DNA of 64,000 bases, from positions 59,030-123,029 of the forward strand of contig NZ_PNRF01000041.1 in NCBI RefSeq assembly GCF_002879615.1, given 5' to 3'. The position numbers and the translations under genes were made by a program. Numbering within the stretch: position 1 is the stretch's first letter; every line of letters begins with the position of its first letter. The DNA is from Billgrantia endophytica (GTDB lineage: Bacteria > Pseudomonadota > Gammaproteobacteria > Pseudomonadales > Halomonadaceae). The notes beneath the pieces were generated by a model. It saw only the letters and a program-made list of their open reading frames with translations. It made no database searches and was not told where the DNA came from. Of the stretch, positions 7,399-15,625 are shown one piece after another.

Positions 7399-8382
7399 TT
7401 ACTGCGCTTCGGGGGGAATGATGTCCTCGGGAATATCGAGCCCTATCTCCTGATAGTAGCGCAGTGCGCCGGCATGTAGCGGGAAGGTGGCGTTGTCGAT
7501 GACGGTCTGCGGGGTCACACCATCGGCGGGGGCGAAGGAAGCCGCCACCTGTTCATGGTTTTCCCAATATGCCTTGGTCATGTCATAGACGGCATCGTCA
7601 TCCAGGCTGCTGTTGGCGGCCACGCCCATGTAGATGCCCAGCGAAGTGGCTTCGGGCATGTCGCGGTAGGTGTCGGCGGGGATCACGGTGCTGGCCAGGA
7701 ACGGCAGTTCCTCGGTAACCATGCCGACCTGCTCGTCGCTGAGCGACAACAGGTGCAGCGGTCGTGAGGAGTGTACTTCGGTGAAAGCCGGGATGGGCGG
7801 CACGCCATTGTAGCTGAAGCCCGCGAGGCGGCCATCGATTACGCCTTCGGCGGCATCGTCGATGCGCATGCGCTGGAAGTCGGGCTCGATCCCCAGGATG
7901 CCGAAGACCAGTTCGGTGATGTACTCGCCGCCGCCGCCAATGCTGCTGGGGTTGAAGCGTTCGCCGTTCAGTTCCTCGAAGGTTTCGATACCGCTGTCCT
8001 GACGTACCGCCCAGTGCATGGTGGACGGGGCGATCCAGTAAAGCAGGCGGGCCTCGGGGTTCGGGGTGTCCTCGAAGCGACCGATACCATTGAACATCTC
8101 GTAACCGACCAGGGCTTCGGTGAAGGCCAGGTCGAGCTCACCGCGGGCCAGGCGTATGGCATTCTCGCGGGTACCACCGGTCTCGCGCACGGTAATCTCG
8201 TAGGGGGTGTTGGCGCTGATCACCCGGGCGCCTTCGGAAATACCGAAGAACCAGCCGGTGCCGGTTGGCACGGCGCCAATGTTCAGGGACGTGTTGGCCT
8301 GGGCGCCGGTAACGGCCAGGCTGCCAAGTGCCAGAAGGGAGACAGGAAGCAGGTGGCGTGCCTTCATGGAGAAGTGCTTCAT
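7399..8382 (-). CDS. TAXI-family TRAP transporter periplasmic binding protein (copy 2)
   Basis: 327 residues, first gene of the TAXI operon on this strand. A signal peptide ends near residue 29 (TGAQA-NT). Family regions SLNIGAVPTGTGWFFG and RETGGTRENAIRLARGELDLAF are present. It shares long identical stretches with the 3096-4079 protein, including APSTMHWAVRQDSGIETFE and FNPSSIGGGGEYITELVF, while the N-terminal third and the segment near residues 95-110 differ more. Two binding proteins for one permease suggest different ligand range or affinity. GAGGA lies 8 bases before the ATG. Confidence 0.9.
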   Translation of the reverse strand: MKHFSMKARHLLPVSLLALGSLAVTGAQANTSLNIGAVPTGTGWFFGISEGARVISANTPYEITVRETGGTRENAIRLARGELDLAFTEALVGYEMFNGIGRFEDTPNPEARLLYWIAPSTMHWAVRQDSGIETFEELNGERFNPSSIGGGGEYITELVFGILGIEPDFQRMRIDDAAEGVIDGRLAGFSYNGVPPIPAFTEVHSSRPLHLLSLSDEQVGMVTEELPFLASTVIPADTYRDMPEATSLGIYMGVAANSSLDDDAVYDMTKAYWENHEQVAASFAPADGVTPQTVIDNATFPLHAGALRYYQEIGLDIPEDIIPPEAQ

Positions 8383-8663
8383 TGTTATATCCTCGTCTTG
8401 TTAAGGAAGCATTTTTGTCATTGCTTGTTTGTCATTGCTTGCGTCGTCATCATCCCTGATCGTTTCGAGCCTTTATCCGGTCCGTTGCAGTCGTTTTCCC
8501 GGCTCGATATGGCTGATGCTTGTTGTCATTCCTCTATTGATACCTCCTGTCGAGGCACTTGTGTATTGGCAAATCATGACGCTGCCATCGCGAATGGAGA
8601 AAGCAGCCAGCACACGTTTTTTATGCTGCGACTGCGAAGTCAAGTATCGAGGCTTTTGCCACT
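8383..8663. other. Intergenic region with 14-bp tandem repeat (8414-8441)
   Basis: This 281-base stretch precedes the TAXI gene on the minus strand and probably carries its promoter. It contains two adjacent perfect copies of TTTGTCATTGCTTG at 8414-8427 and 8428-8441, 32-59 bases ahead of the TAXI start codon, which is a plausible place for an activator or repressor site. No clear -35/-10 pair was found. No gene seen. Confidence 0.5.
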
Positions 8664-8918
8664 CTATACGCCAAGACTCTCCTGTTGTGCCGACATTTCG
8701 ATGAGATGGTCGACGAACAGTTTGGCTGCCATCGAGAGCCGATCGATATCCTTGACGTATATGCGGAGCTTGCGTCGTGCCCAGTCGTCGCGAATCGACA
8801 GTACCTTTACGCGGAGTCCACCCACGTATTGTCGAATGGCACCCCTGGGCACCACACCGATGCCCAGCCCATAGCCATGGGAAAGCATGGCACAGATGCC
8901 GATATCGGCACCGTTTGA
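8664..8918 (-). pseudogene. LysR-family regulator, C-terminal remnant
   Basis: The minus-strand frame reads NGADIGICAMLSHGYGLGIG, then VVPRGAIRQYVGGL and WARRKLRIYVKDIDRLSMAA, which matches the last part of a LysR substrate-binding domain, where GLGIGVLP and a C-terminal helix rich in basic residues are standard. The HTH and most of the effector domain are absent; upstream of about 8918 the sequence becomes an aconitase fragment on the opposite strand. It encodes no regulator. It ends at 8664 with a normal stop. Confidence 0.75.
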
Positions 8919-9480
8919 TACTGCTGGTCGCGGGCGACAACGTCTCCACCGACGACATCATGCCGGCCGGCCGGCGGGTGATGCCCTACTGGAGCAGCGT
9001 CTATGCTTCGGCCCCGTTCACCTTCGAGGCCATCGACGCCGACTATGTCCGCCGTGCCGAAGCGACCCGCGAGCATGGTGGCCACGCCATCGTTGCCGGC
9101 CATAACTATGGCCAGGGGTTCAGCCGGGAGAACGCCGCCCTGGTGCCGCGCTACCTGGGTTTGCAAGTGGTATTGGCGAAGAGCTTCGCGCGCATCCATT
9201 GGCAGAACCTGATCTGCTTCGGGGCCCTGCCGCTGAGCTTCATCGAAGAGGCCGACGCCGCGCGTCTCGAGCAGGGCGATGCCTGGCCATTCGCAACCTG
9301 CACGCCCAACTGGCTGCAGGGCCGGAGCTCGTCGCCGAGATCGTCGGCAAGGGGGATATCACCCTTCGTCACGACCTGACCGGGCGTCAGCGGGTACTCT
9401 TGGCTGCGGGTGGAGCCATCAGCCACATCAAGGGTGGCGAACGCTTTGAAGGCCCTGGCGTGCCAGGTTGTCTCCCTTGA
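8919..9480 (+). pseudogene. Aconitase-family hydratase, frameshifted C-terminal remnant
   Basis: From about 8921 the plus strand encodes LLVAGDNVSTDDIMPAG, then IVAGHNYGQGFSRENAALVPR and AKSFARIHWQNLICFGALPL, the swivel domain of monomeric aconitases (GxNYGQGxSRExAAL). After EQGDAW, near 9281-9286, homology continues in the next frame as IRNLHAQLAAGPELVAEIVG up to 9480, so there is at least one frameshift. The N-terminal Fe-S domains are missing. The fragment begins where the opposite-strand LysR remnant ends, consistent with one deletion across a divergent promoter. Confidence 0.8.
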
Positions 9481-9504
9481 TACGCCTTTTTTCCTCCTGG
9501 CTCG

Positions 9505-9717
9505 CTGTTGGAGCGCCCGGCTCGACGACTCGACGCCGTCTGCTTTTTCCACCCTGTTGGAGCGCCGCTCTGCGTCGCGACTGGCGCCGCAGGCGCCTTG
9601 GCGGAGGCCGCCCCATGGCGATGATCGCCGGCCCGGGCAACCCCGCGGTCGCGAGCTAAAGCTGCCTCCGACAGCGGCTTGTCTCTCCTGGGTGGCGAGT
9701 CTCTCTGTTGGAGCGCC
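9505..9717. repeat. REP-like GC-rich intergenic repeats
   Basis: CTGTTGGAGCGCC occurs three times in direct orientation at 9505-9517, 9554-9566 and 9705-9717; the first and third continue similarly (CGGCTCGAC / GGGCTCGAC). Between the second and third is a stretch with several short inverted repeats (GGCGCC, GCCGGCCCGGGC). The look is that of REP/intergenic palindromic elements common in pseudomonads and halomonads. No gene is supported in 9481-9926. Confidence 0.55.
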
Positions 9718-9763
9718 GGGCTCGACTCCGCGTCACATCATGGTAAATAATCGATTTTTCTTG

Positions 9764-9792
9764 TTGACAGATATTTTTTGCTTGCCTAGTCT
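9764..9792 (+). promoter_or_regulatory. Putative sigma-70 promoter for the DUF2294 gene
   Basis: A perfect TTGACA (9764-9769) is followed after 17 bases by TAGTCT (9787-9792), a weak -10. The stretch is AT-rich in an otherwise GC-rich context and lies about 135 bases upstream of the DUF2294 start. Confidence 0.45.
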
Positions 9793-9809
9793 GATCCTTC
9801 AAGTGCAAA

Positions 9810-9819
9810 TGGTATACCA
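9810..9819. promoter_or_regulatory. TGGTATACCA palindrome, candidate GntR-type operator
   Basis: A perfect 10-bp palindrome, TGGTATACCA, lies 18 bases beyond the putative -10 box. The TGGT-N2-ACCA form is that of FadR/FCD-type GntR operators. Position just downstream of the promoter would suit repression. The cognate regulator is not identifiable here. Confidence 0.4.
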
Positions 9820-9926
9820 AGGTTTTGCCGTGCCTTTGCCGAGCACCTGTCGGCAAGCGTGAATGGCCGGTTTCAGGACCGAGCCATACGCTACCACTGA
9901 CGAAACGCATCGAGGTCGACCTGGAC

Positions 9927-10280
9927 ATGCCATCCTTGGGGGATTTCAAGCAGAGCCTGATCAAGGACTACAACGATATCAACAACCGGATTTTTGGTAT
10001 CGGCGTGATTCGGCAGAAGGTGAACGTGTTCGGCGACAAGCTGGTGATCATCGCCATGCACAAGCGGGTGCCGGCACTGGGGTATCTCAGTGAACTGAAC
10101 AGCAATGTCAGCGAGCTGGCGGATCATTATCTGATCAAGGGGTTCAAGACAGAATTCAAGACGCTTCTGGAAGCCAAGTATGGCTTCGATGTGGTGTCCC
10201 TTTTCAAGGACTATGACGCGAAAGCCGAGCTTTCGGCTACGGTGGTGGTAACGAAAAAAGATGTGTGCGATTACCTCTGA
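9927..10280 (+). CDS. DUF2294 domain protein
   Basis: 117 residues from the ATG at 9927 (GAGGT about 10 bases upstream). The pattern IKDYNDINNRIFGIGV, then VNVFGDKLVIIAMHKRVPALG, a helix (FKTEFKTLLEAKYGFDVVS) and a final strand matches the DUF2294 arrangement known from Bacillus YbcI-like proteins, though Gly-Lys-Gly-Pro of that family is replaced by GIG. Function is unknown. It is a single gene followed by a strong terminator hairpin. I consider the DUF2294 call likely but not certain. Confidence 0.65.
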   Translation: MPSLGDFKQSLIKDYNDINNRIFGIGVIRQKVNVFGDKLVIIAMHKRVPALGYLSELNSNVSELADHYLIKGFKTEFKTLLEAKYGFDVVSLFKDYDAKAELSATVVVTKKDVCDYL

Positions 10281-10385
10281 CTGATGCCATGAAGGTGCGT
10301 CAGCTTCCAGGGAATAATCCGCAAATCTTGTGACGATACGTTGACTGGTTGTGTGAACTCGCGCCGACGCGCGTGAGTGCTCAGG

Positions 10386-10440
10386 AACCGTCAGCCCAGC
10401 CCAAGGCAATACTGCCTTGGGTTGCGCTGGCGGTTTTTTT
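10386..10440 (+). terminator. Intrinsic terminator, possibly an attenuator of the Nif3-gate operon
   Basis: CCCAAGGCA-ATAC-TGCCTTGGG forms a 9-bp perfect stem (10400-10421), extended outward by CCGTCAGC/GCGCTGGCGG, and is followed by a run of T residues ending near 10440. It would terminate the DUF2294 transcript. It stands only about 20 bases before the Nif3 start codon, so any promoter for that operon must lie upstream of it or inside it. A second small hairpin (ACTCGCGC...GCGCGTGAGT) lies just before. Confidence 0.8.
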
Positions 10441-10459
10441 TGTGTGGAGGAGAGAGGTT

Positions 10460-11482
10460 ATGGCTAAAGTCGTCGATATTGTGGGTGCATTGCATGTCAT
10501 TACCGGTGGTAGGACGGTCTCGTCCATGGAAGAGGTGGAGCGTGGTGACCACCCGTTCGTGATCCTGAAGTCATCGGGCATCCATGGAAAGTCCGTTCTG
10601 GAAATTCCCGGCCTGATCTATGGCGACCCGAACAAGGTCGTCAGGAAGGTGGCCGTCTGCATGACCATGACGGAGCTGGTCATCGAGCTGGCGGGCGCCA
10701 CGGGAGTCGACGCCGTGGTGGCGCATCATCCCATCGCGGATGCCGCCAGCTGTGGCGGGGTGACCTTGAAGAACTACCTGGACCTCTACGATGTAGCCGG
10801 ACTCGAGTGCCACGAAGCCTTCCATGGCCTGCATCCGGGAATTCCCTTCCTGCACGGCCACAAGGTGGTCAAGGGAAGCATTTCCTACGGTGGTGTCCAT
10901 GGCAATATCATGTTCGTCGGCAGGGCCCTTCCCGATGTCGACACCCTCGGCGATATCCTCGATCGGCTGGATGCCTACATGGCGCTCGAGCAGGATCGCG
11001 CGTTGCTGGCGGAAGAGCGCCTCGTGCGAGGTATCGATGACATTCGCGAAACCAGTGTCGAGACCAAGGGGTTCATTCATCTCGGCGCCCGCGACAGCCG
11101 GGTAGAAAACATCCTGCACATCTTCCCGCATACCGGCTTCTCTCCCGAGAACCTGAGGCAGGCGGTGGAGGAGAACGCCGGTATCGATACCGTCGTTGCT
11201 TCCATCAGTCGCGTCTATGCCGGACATGAACTGATCAAGACCGCCGATGAACTGGGCTTGAATTTCATCGTGGGGAACTGTCATGTCATGGAAATTCTCG
11301 AAAATGGCCTGCCCCTGGCCTATGCCCTGGACACGCTGCTCGAAGGGGTGGAGGTCGTGCTGTTCAGGGACCGAGTCACTTCCACTCCCGTGAAAAAGGT
11401 AGGCAATACGGCCATGCAAACCTATGCGAAAGAGATGTCGGCCCGACACCTGCTCGGCAAGAATGCCATGAGCGAAGTGTGA
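10460..11482 (+). CDS. Nif3-like dinuclear metal-centre protein
   Basis: 340 residues, starting at the ATG at 10460 after GGAGGAGAGAGG. Family features are VCMTMTELVIELAG, the metal-binding AHHPIAD (around residues 94-100) and a C-terminal GNCHVMEILENG region. Nif3/DUF34 proteins bind two metal ions and are proposed hydrolases with disputed substrates (GTP cyclohydrolase I-like fold). It is transcribed with the gate-domain membrane protein that starts 47 bases downstream, a pairing that suggests handling of an imported or exported small molecule. The sequence is divergent from the short 250-residue Nif3 proteins. Confidence 0.7.
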   Translation: MAKVVDIVGALHVITGGRTVSSMEEVERGDHPFVILKSSGIHGKSVLEIPGLIYGDPNKVVRKVAVCMTMTELVIELAGATGVDAVVAHHPIADAASCGGVTLKNYLDLYDVAGLECHEAFHGLHPGIPFLHGHKVVKGSISYGGVHGNIMFVGRALPDVDTLGDILDRLDAYMALEQDRALLAEERLVRGIDDIRETSVETKGFIHLGARDSRVENILHIFPHTGFSPENLRQAVEENAGIDTVVASISRVYAGHELIKTADELGLNFIVGNCHVMEILENGLPLAYALDTLLEGVEVVLFRDRVTSTPVKKVGNTAMQTYAKEMSARHLLGKNAMSEV

Positions 11483-11529
11483 CGATCCGGTGCTTTCAAG
11501 ACATCGTCCAATAACAAAAGAGACTTGCC

Positions 11530-12636
11530 ATGAAAACTTCCGTTACTACCCCTGATTCGAAGAAAGCCAGTATTTCCGAAAGCAAGAGAGCGTGGAAGAG
11601 GATCGAAGTGGTCGGCACCGTACTGCTATGTATCTGCCTGCTATTGCTGATGTTCTCGCCGGCAAGCCTGTCGGGGTTGTTCAATTCCATCATGGAGTCG
11701 GTGCAACCGGTTGTCGTCGATGTGTTCCTGACCGGGGTGGTGGGTACGGCGATCATCGTCAGCGTCATCATCGGGCGGCTGCTGGAAAGGCTTGGCTTTA
11801 CCGATGCGCTGGTGCGCATCTTCGTTCCCGCCATGAAGCTCATCGGGGTCAACCCCGCCGTCATCATTCCCAGCGTGTACAACATCTTCGGGGATATCAA
11901 TGCGGCCGGGAAGATCTCTGGGCCCATCCTGAAGCAGGCCGGCGCCACCAGGGATGAACAGAAACTGGCCATCGCCACCATGGTGCAGTCCCAGCAATCC
12001 TTCTCCACCTTCATGCTGGGGATGATGGCGCTGACCTTCGCCGGGGTGAATGTCTTTGTCGTGGTGCTGCTGGCGGTGTTCCTGCCGCTGATACTCTCCC
12101 CGCTCCTGCTTTCCAAAGTCATCTACCGCGACGTCAAGCGGGTCGAGATCGGCAACCTGCCCACCTTCACGCCCGAGCGCGACTTCCTGCCGACCATGTT
12201 CAGTGCCGCCCGCGAGGGGGTGGAACTGCTGCTGCTGATCCTGATCCCCGCCGTGGCACTGGTGTTCGCCGTGATCGGCGTACTGGACTATATCGGCGTG
12301 TGGACGACGATAGAGTCGGCGCTGGGTAGCGTCATGCTGCTCTTGAACATTCATCCGGAAACGGGGGTGCTGTCGATCCTGGTCAGCCCGACGCTTGCCA
12401 TGGGCCAGCTGCAGGCGATGGCGGGGGAGATCGACCCCTCCCTGGTGGTCGGCTCGTTCGTCCTGGCTTCATCGGGGCTGCCGCTGTCGGCCATCTTCGG
12501 GCAGGTTCCGGTGGTCTGGGCGGAAAGCTCTGACCTGAGCGAGCGCGAGGCGATGGGGGCCGCCGTGCTGGGCATCGTGATAAGGCTGGCCACGGCGTTC
12601 GTGATCGCCTTTTTCGTGACGCCTCTGGTGGTTTAG
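11530..12636 (+). CDS. Nucleoside-recognition (Gate, PF07670-like) membrane protein
   Basis: 368 residues with about 8-9 hydrophobic segments. The gate-domain pattern appears twice: SVIIGRLLERLGFTDALVRI...GDINAAGKISGPI in the N-terminal half and GVLDYIGVWTTIESALGSV...SPTLAMGQLQAM in the C-terminal half. Proteins of this class include spore-maturation SpmA/B and YjiH-like proteins; direct transport has been shown for few. It lies directly downstream of the Nif3-like gene and ahead of a bidirectional terminator, so the two form an operon. Substrate unknown. Confidence 0.7.
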   Translation: MKTSVTTPDSKKASISESKRAWKRIEVVGTVLLCICLLLLMFSPASLSGLFNSIMESVQPVVVDVFLTGVVGTAIIVSVIIGRLLERLGFTDALVRIFVPAMKLIGVNPAVIIPSVYNIFGDINAAGKISGPILKQAGATRDEQKLAIATMVQSQQSFSTFMLGMMALTFAGVNVFVVVLLAVFLPLILSPLLLSKVIYRDVKRVEIGNLPTFTPERDFLPTMFSAAREGVELLLLILIPAVALVFAVIGVLDYIGVWTTIESALGSVMLLLNIHPETGVLSILVSPTLAMGQLQAMAGEIDPSLVVGSFVLASSGLPLSAIFGQVPVVWAESSDLSEREAMGAAVLGIVIRLATAFVIAFFVTPLVV

Positions 12637-12670
12637 CCAAGGGAAGGCAAGACAAGACAAGGAAAGCGAA

Positions 12671-12707
12671 AGGCCCGGTCGGCTGCGGTGTGCAACCGAC
12701 CGGGCCT
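12671..12707. terminator. Bidirectional terminator between gate-domain gene and matB
   Basis: AGGCCCGGTCGG (12671-12682) and CCGACCGGGCCT (12696-12707) form a perfect 12-bp stem with a 13-base loop. A-rich sequence precedes it, giving a U-run for the minus-strand transcript only. It lies between two convergent operons. Confidence 0.75.
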
Positions 12708-12728
12708 TGGCCAAGATGGGCGAAGCCG

Positions 12729-14246
12729 TCAGCGATAGATGTCCTGGTACTGTTTGCGCAATTCGTTCTTCTGCACCTTGCCCATCGTATTGCGTGGCAG
12801 GGAGTCGGTGAAGAATACCCGCTTGGGCTGCTTGTACTTGGCCAGCTTGCCCTGCAGGGCCCCGAGCACTCCGGTTTCGTCGAGGTCGGCGTCCGCCCGG
12901 GGCACTACCACGGCGGTGACGCCTTCGCCGAAGTCCGGGTGGGGCAGGCCGACTACGGCCGATTCCACCACACCTTCCAGCTCGTCGATCAACTGCTCGA
13001 TCTCCTTGGGATAGACATTGTAGCCGCCCGAGATGACCAGATCCTTGGCGCGGCCGACGATATGCACGTAGCCGTGCTCGTCCACCGTGGCCAGATCGCC
13101 GGTCACGAAGAAGCCGTCGTCGAGCAGTTCCTCGCGGGTCTTCTCGGGCAGGCGCCAGTAGCCGATGAAAACGTTGGGGCCGCGAATCTCGAGCATGCCG
13201 ATCTCGCCCTGGGGTACCGGCTCATGGGTCTCGCGGTCGGTGATGCGGTACTCCACGCCTGGCAGCGGCATGCCCACGGTGCCGGCGCGGCGTTCACCGT
13301 CGTAGGGATTGGAGAGGTTCATGTTGGTCTCGGTCATGCCATAGCGCTCGAGGATGGCATGGCCGGTCCTGGCCTCGAAGGCCTGGTGGGTCTCGGCGGT
13401 GAGCGGGGCCGAGCCGGAGACGAACAGGCGCATGTTGGCGGTCACCTCGGGGGTGAGGCGCTCGTCTTGCACCAGACGGGTATAGAAGGTCGGTACACCC
13501 ATCATCACGCTGCCACGGGGCAGCTCCTCGAAGATCACGTCGGCGTCGAATTTCGGCAGGAACAGCATGCTCGAGCCGGCCATCAAGGTGACGTTGCAGC
13601 CGACGAACAGGCCGTGGGTATGGAAGATCGGCAGGGCGTGGATCAGGCGATCCTTGGCACTGAAGCGCCAGGCCTTGACCAGGGTGGTCGCATTCGAGCC
13701 CAGGTTGTCGTGGGTCAACATGGCGCCCTTGGAGCGCCCGGTGGTGCCCGAGGTATACAGGATCGCGGCCAGGTCCCGCTTGCCAAGCTCGACGATGTCA
13801 TGGCGAGGCGTGGCCCGTTCGGCCTTCTCCATCAGGCTGCCGTCGGCGTCAGTGCCGAGCGTTTCCACCGCCGGGCACCCGGTGTCGGCGGCCACGACAC
13901 GCGCTTCTTCGAGGGCGGCCGGGCGACAGACGAACAGCGCCGGCTCGGCATCGGCGAGGAAGTAGCGGATCTCGTCGGCAGTGTAGCCGGTGTTGAGCGG
14001 CAGGTAGACGCCTCCCACGCGCAGGCAGGCGAGATAGAGCAGTATCGCCTCGGGACTCTTGTCGACCTGCACGGCGACGCGGTTACCGGGGGCAACGCCC
14101 AGCTCGACCAGGGCACCGGCCAGCCGGGCGCTGGCGGCCAGGGTATCGGCGTAGCTATAGCGGCGCCCTTCGCGGGTGGTGATGAAGTCGGCGTCGCCGC
14201 GGTCGCGGATACGGGCAGCGAAGGTCTCGAAGAGGTTATGACTCAT
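12729..14246 (-). CDS. matB: Malonyl-CoA synthetase
   Basis: 505 residues of the ANL adenylate-forming superfamily. The phosphate-binding loop YTSGTTGRSKG is at 164-174, followed by ERYGMTETNMNLSNPYDGERR-type sequence (shortened here to YGMTETNMN), GDLATVDEHGY, and the C-terminal catalytic lysine in PRNTMGKVQKNE. The malonyl-CoA synthetase assignment rests on overall resemblance to MatB plus its place next to malonyl-CoA decarboxylase. It makes malonyl-CoA from malonate, CoA and ATP. Its ATG overlaps the decarboxylase stop (ATGA, 14243-14246); it is the last gene of the malonate operon. Confidence 0.92.
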   Translation of the reverse strand: MSHNLFETFAARIRDRGDADFITTREGRRYSYADTLAASARLAGALVELGVAPGNRVAVQVDKSPEAILLYLACLRVGGVYLPLNTGYTADEIRYFLADAEPALFVCRPAALEEARVVAADTGCPAVETLGTDADGSLMEKAERATPRHDIVELGKRDLAAILYTSGTTGRSKGAMLTHDNLGSNATTLVKAWRFSAKDRLIHALPIFHTHGLFVGCNVTLMAGSSMLFLPKFDADVIFEELPRGSVMMGVPTFYTRLVQDERLTPEVTANMRLFVSGSAPLTAETHQAFEARTGHAILERYGMTETNMNLSNPYDGERRAGTVGMPLPGVEYRITDRETHEPVPQGEIGMLEIRGPNVFIGYWRLPEKTREELLDDGFFVTGDLATVDEHGYVHIVGRAKDLVISGGYNVYPKEIEQLIDELEGVVESAVVGLPHPDFGEGVTAVVVPRADADLDETGVLGALQGKLAKYKQPKRVFFTDSLPRNTMGKVQKNELRKQYQDIYR

Positions 14247-15613
14247 TTGGCATTTTCTCCCTTGGCCATTTTCCTGGCACGGCGGTTGAGGTCGCGGACC
14301 TCGCCGGAGCAGGCCACGGTGGCCTTGGCGATATAATTCTCGTGATTTCGCTCGATGTCGTCGAGAACATAGAGATAATTGACCATGAGCCCGACGGCCT
14401 GTTGCAGACCCTTGGCCGAGATATCGCCGAGCCAGTTGATGCGATGCAGCTCTGCGCCGTTGCCCAGATGGAAGCGCGCCACCGGATTGAGCGGCAGGCC
14501 CCGAGCGTTCTTCTCCTCGACCAGGTAGCGAGCGGCCAGGGGCTTGACGATCGTCTTCAGGCGCTCGCTGAGCCCCGGGTCGAGATGCCAGTCGGGGGTG
14601 TCGAGTTCGGCCAGGGGGGTGCGCAGTGATGCCGGGAGGCTCTCGTCGTTGCGACATTCCGTGAGCCAGTGGGCGAATCCCGGTACCGGGGAGAGCGTCA
14701 CGAAATGTCTGAGCTGCGGCAGCTCCTGCTTGAGTTCCTGGACCACCTGCTTGATCAGGAAGTTGCCGAAGGAGATGCCGCGCAGCCCGGTCTGGCAGTT
14801 GCTGATGCCGAAGAATGCGGCGGTGTCTGCGGCCTCGGGGTCGTCGATCTCGCGATGCTCTCCGGCCAGGATCGGCTGGATCTGCTGCGGTAGTCCCTTG
14901 TGCAGGGCCACCTCGACGAAGATCAGCGGTTCGTCGCCGATCGCCGGATGGAAGAAGGCGAAGCAACGGCGGTCGAGTGCGTCGAGGCGGCGGCGCAGGT
15001 CGTTCCAGTCCTGGATCTCGTGCACCGCCTCGTAGCGGATGATCTTCTCCAGGATCGCGGCCGGGGTATGCCAATCGATGCGTTTGAGCACCAGGAAGCC
15101 GCGATTGAACCAGGAGGCGAAGAGGTGGGAGAAATCGGCATCGATGGCCCCGAGCTCTTTGGCATCGGGCCTGGGGCGCTCGCGCAGCCGGCCGAGCAGG
15201 CCCTCGCGCATGTGCACCAGTTCATAGGTGCCGTTGCTGGCCAGGTTGAGTCGCCGGAACAGCTCCTGACGGCGTGGCTCGCAGGCGTCGAACAGCTGTT
15301 GCAGGCTGGGGTTGTCGCGAGTTTCGCGGTAGGCCGCATAAGCCTCGTCGATACGCGCCGGCTCGGCGGCGAAGTCATCGGCCAGGCCCTCGAAGAAGCG
15401 AGTCCGCTCCGCCTCGTCCAACTGGTTGTACATCGCCAGCGCCCGGCTTGCCAGGCTGATGCTGGAGGCCTCGCCGTCGCTTTCCAGCAGGCCACGGCAG
15501 GCGTCGAGCAACTGGGTGTGGTCGGGGGTCGCCGAGCCGCCCTGGCGTCTCCATAGCAATGCGTCGCGCTGGGTGATGTTGTTGAAAAGCTCCTGCAGAA
15601 AGCTCATGTTCAT
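14243..15613 (-). CDS. matA: Malonyl-CoA decarboxylase
   Basis: 456 residues matching the MCD family throughout: helical N-terminal domain, then WRRQGG..., EAVHEIQDWNDLRRRLD, CFAFFHPAIGDEPLIFVEVAL, FVTLSPVPGFAHWL (the GNAT-like acetyl-CoA region) and PVARFHLGNGAELHRINWLGD. It converts malonyl-CoA to acetyl-CoA and CO2. With the synthetase it forms a malonate-to-acetyl-CoA route. It is 12 bases downstream of the large TRAP permease and translationally coupled to matB. The length is typical of bacterial MatA. Confidence 0.95.
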   Translation of the reverse strand: MNMSFLQELFNNITQRDALLWRRQGGSATPDHTQLLDACRGLLESDGEASSISLASRALAMYNQLDEAERTRFFEGLADDFAAEPARIDEAYAAYRETRDNPSLQQLFDACEPRRQELFRRLNLASNGTYELVHMREGLLGRLRERPRPDAKELGAIDADFSHLFASWFNRGFLVLKRIDWHTPAAILEKIIRYEAVHEIQDWNDLRRRLDALDRRCFAFFHPAIGDEPLIFVEVALHKGLPQQIQPILAGEHREIDDPEAADTAAFFGISNCQTGLRGISFGNFLIKQVVQELKQELPQLRHFVTLSPVPGFAHWLTECRNDESLPASLRTPLAELDTPDWHLDPGLSERLKTIVKPLAARYLVEEKNARGLPLNPVARFHLGNGAELHRINWLGDISAKGLQQAVGLMVNYLYVLDDIERNHENYIAKATVACSGEVRDLNRRARKMAKGENAK

Positions 15614-15625
15614 GACATGACTCCT

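Noticed and set aside
10290..10455. A known riboswitch class in the leader of the Nif3-like gene
   Set aside because: I compared by eye with the guanidine, fluoride, glycine, TPP, cobalamin, SAH and c-di-GMP consensus motifs and found none; only the hairpins are supported.
12690..14336. Plus-strand frame of 548 residues opposite matB
   Set aside because: Low-complexity composition (His, Gly, Gln rich) typical of antisense frames in GC-rich DNA; matB on the other strand has complete motifs.
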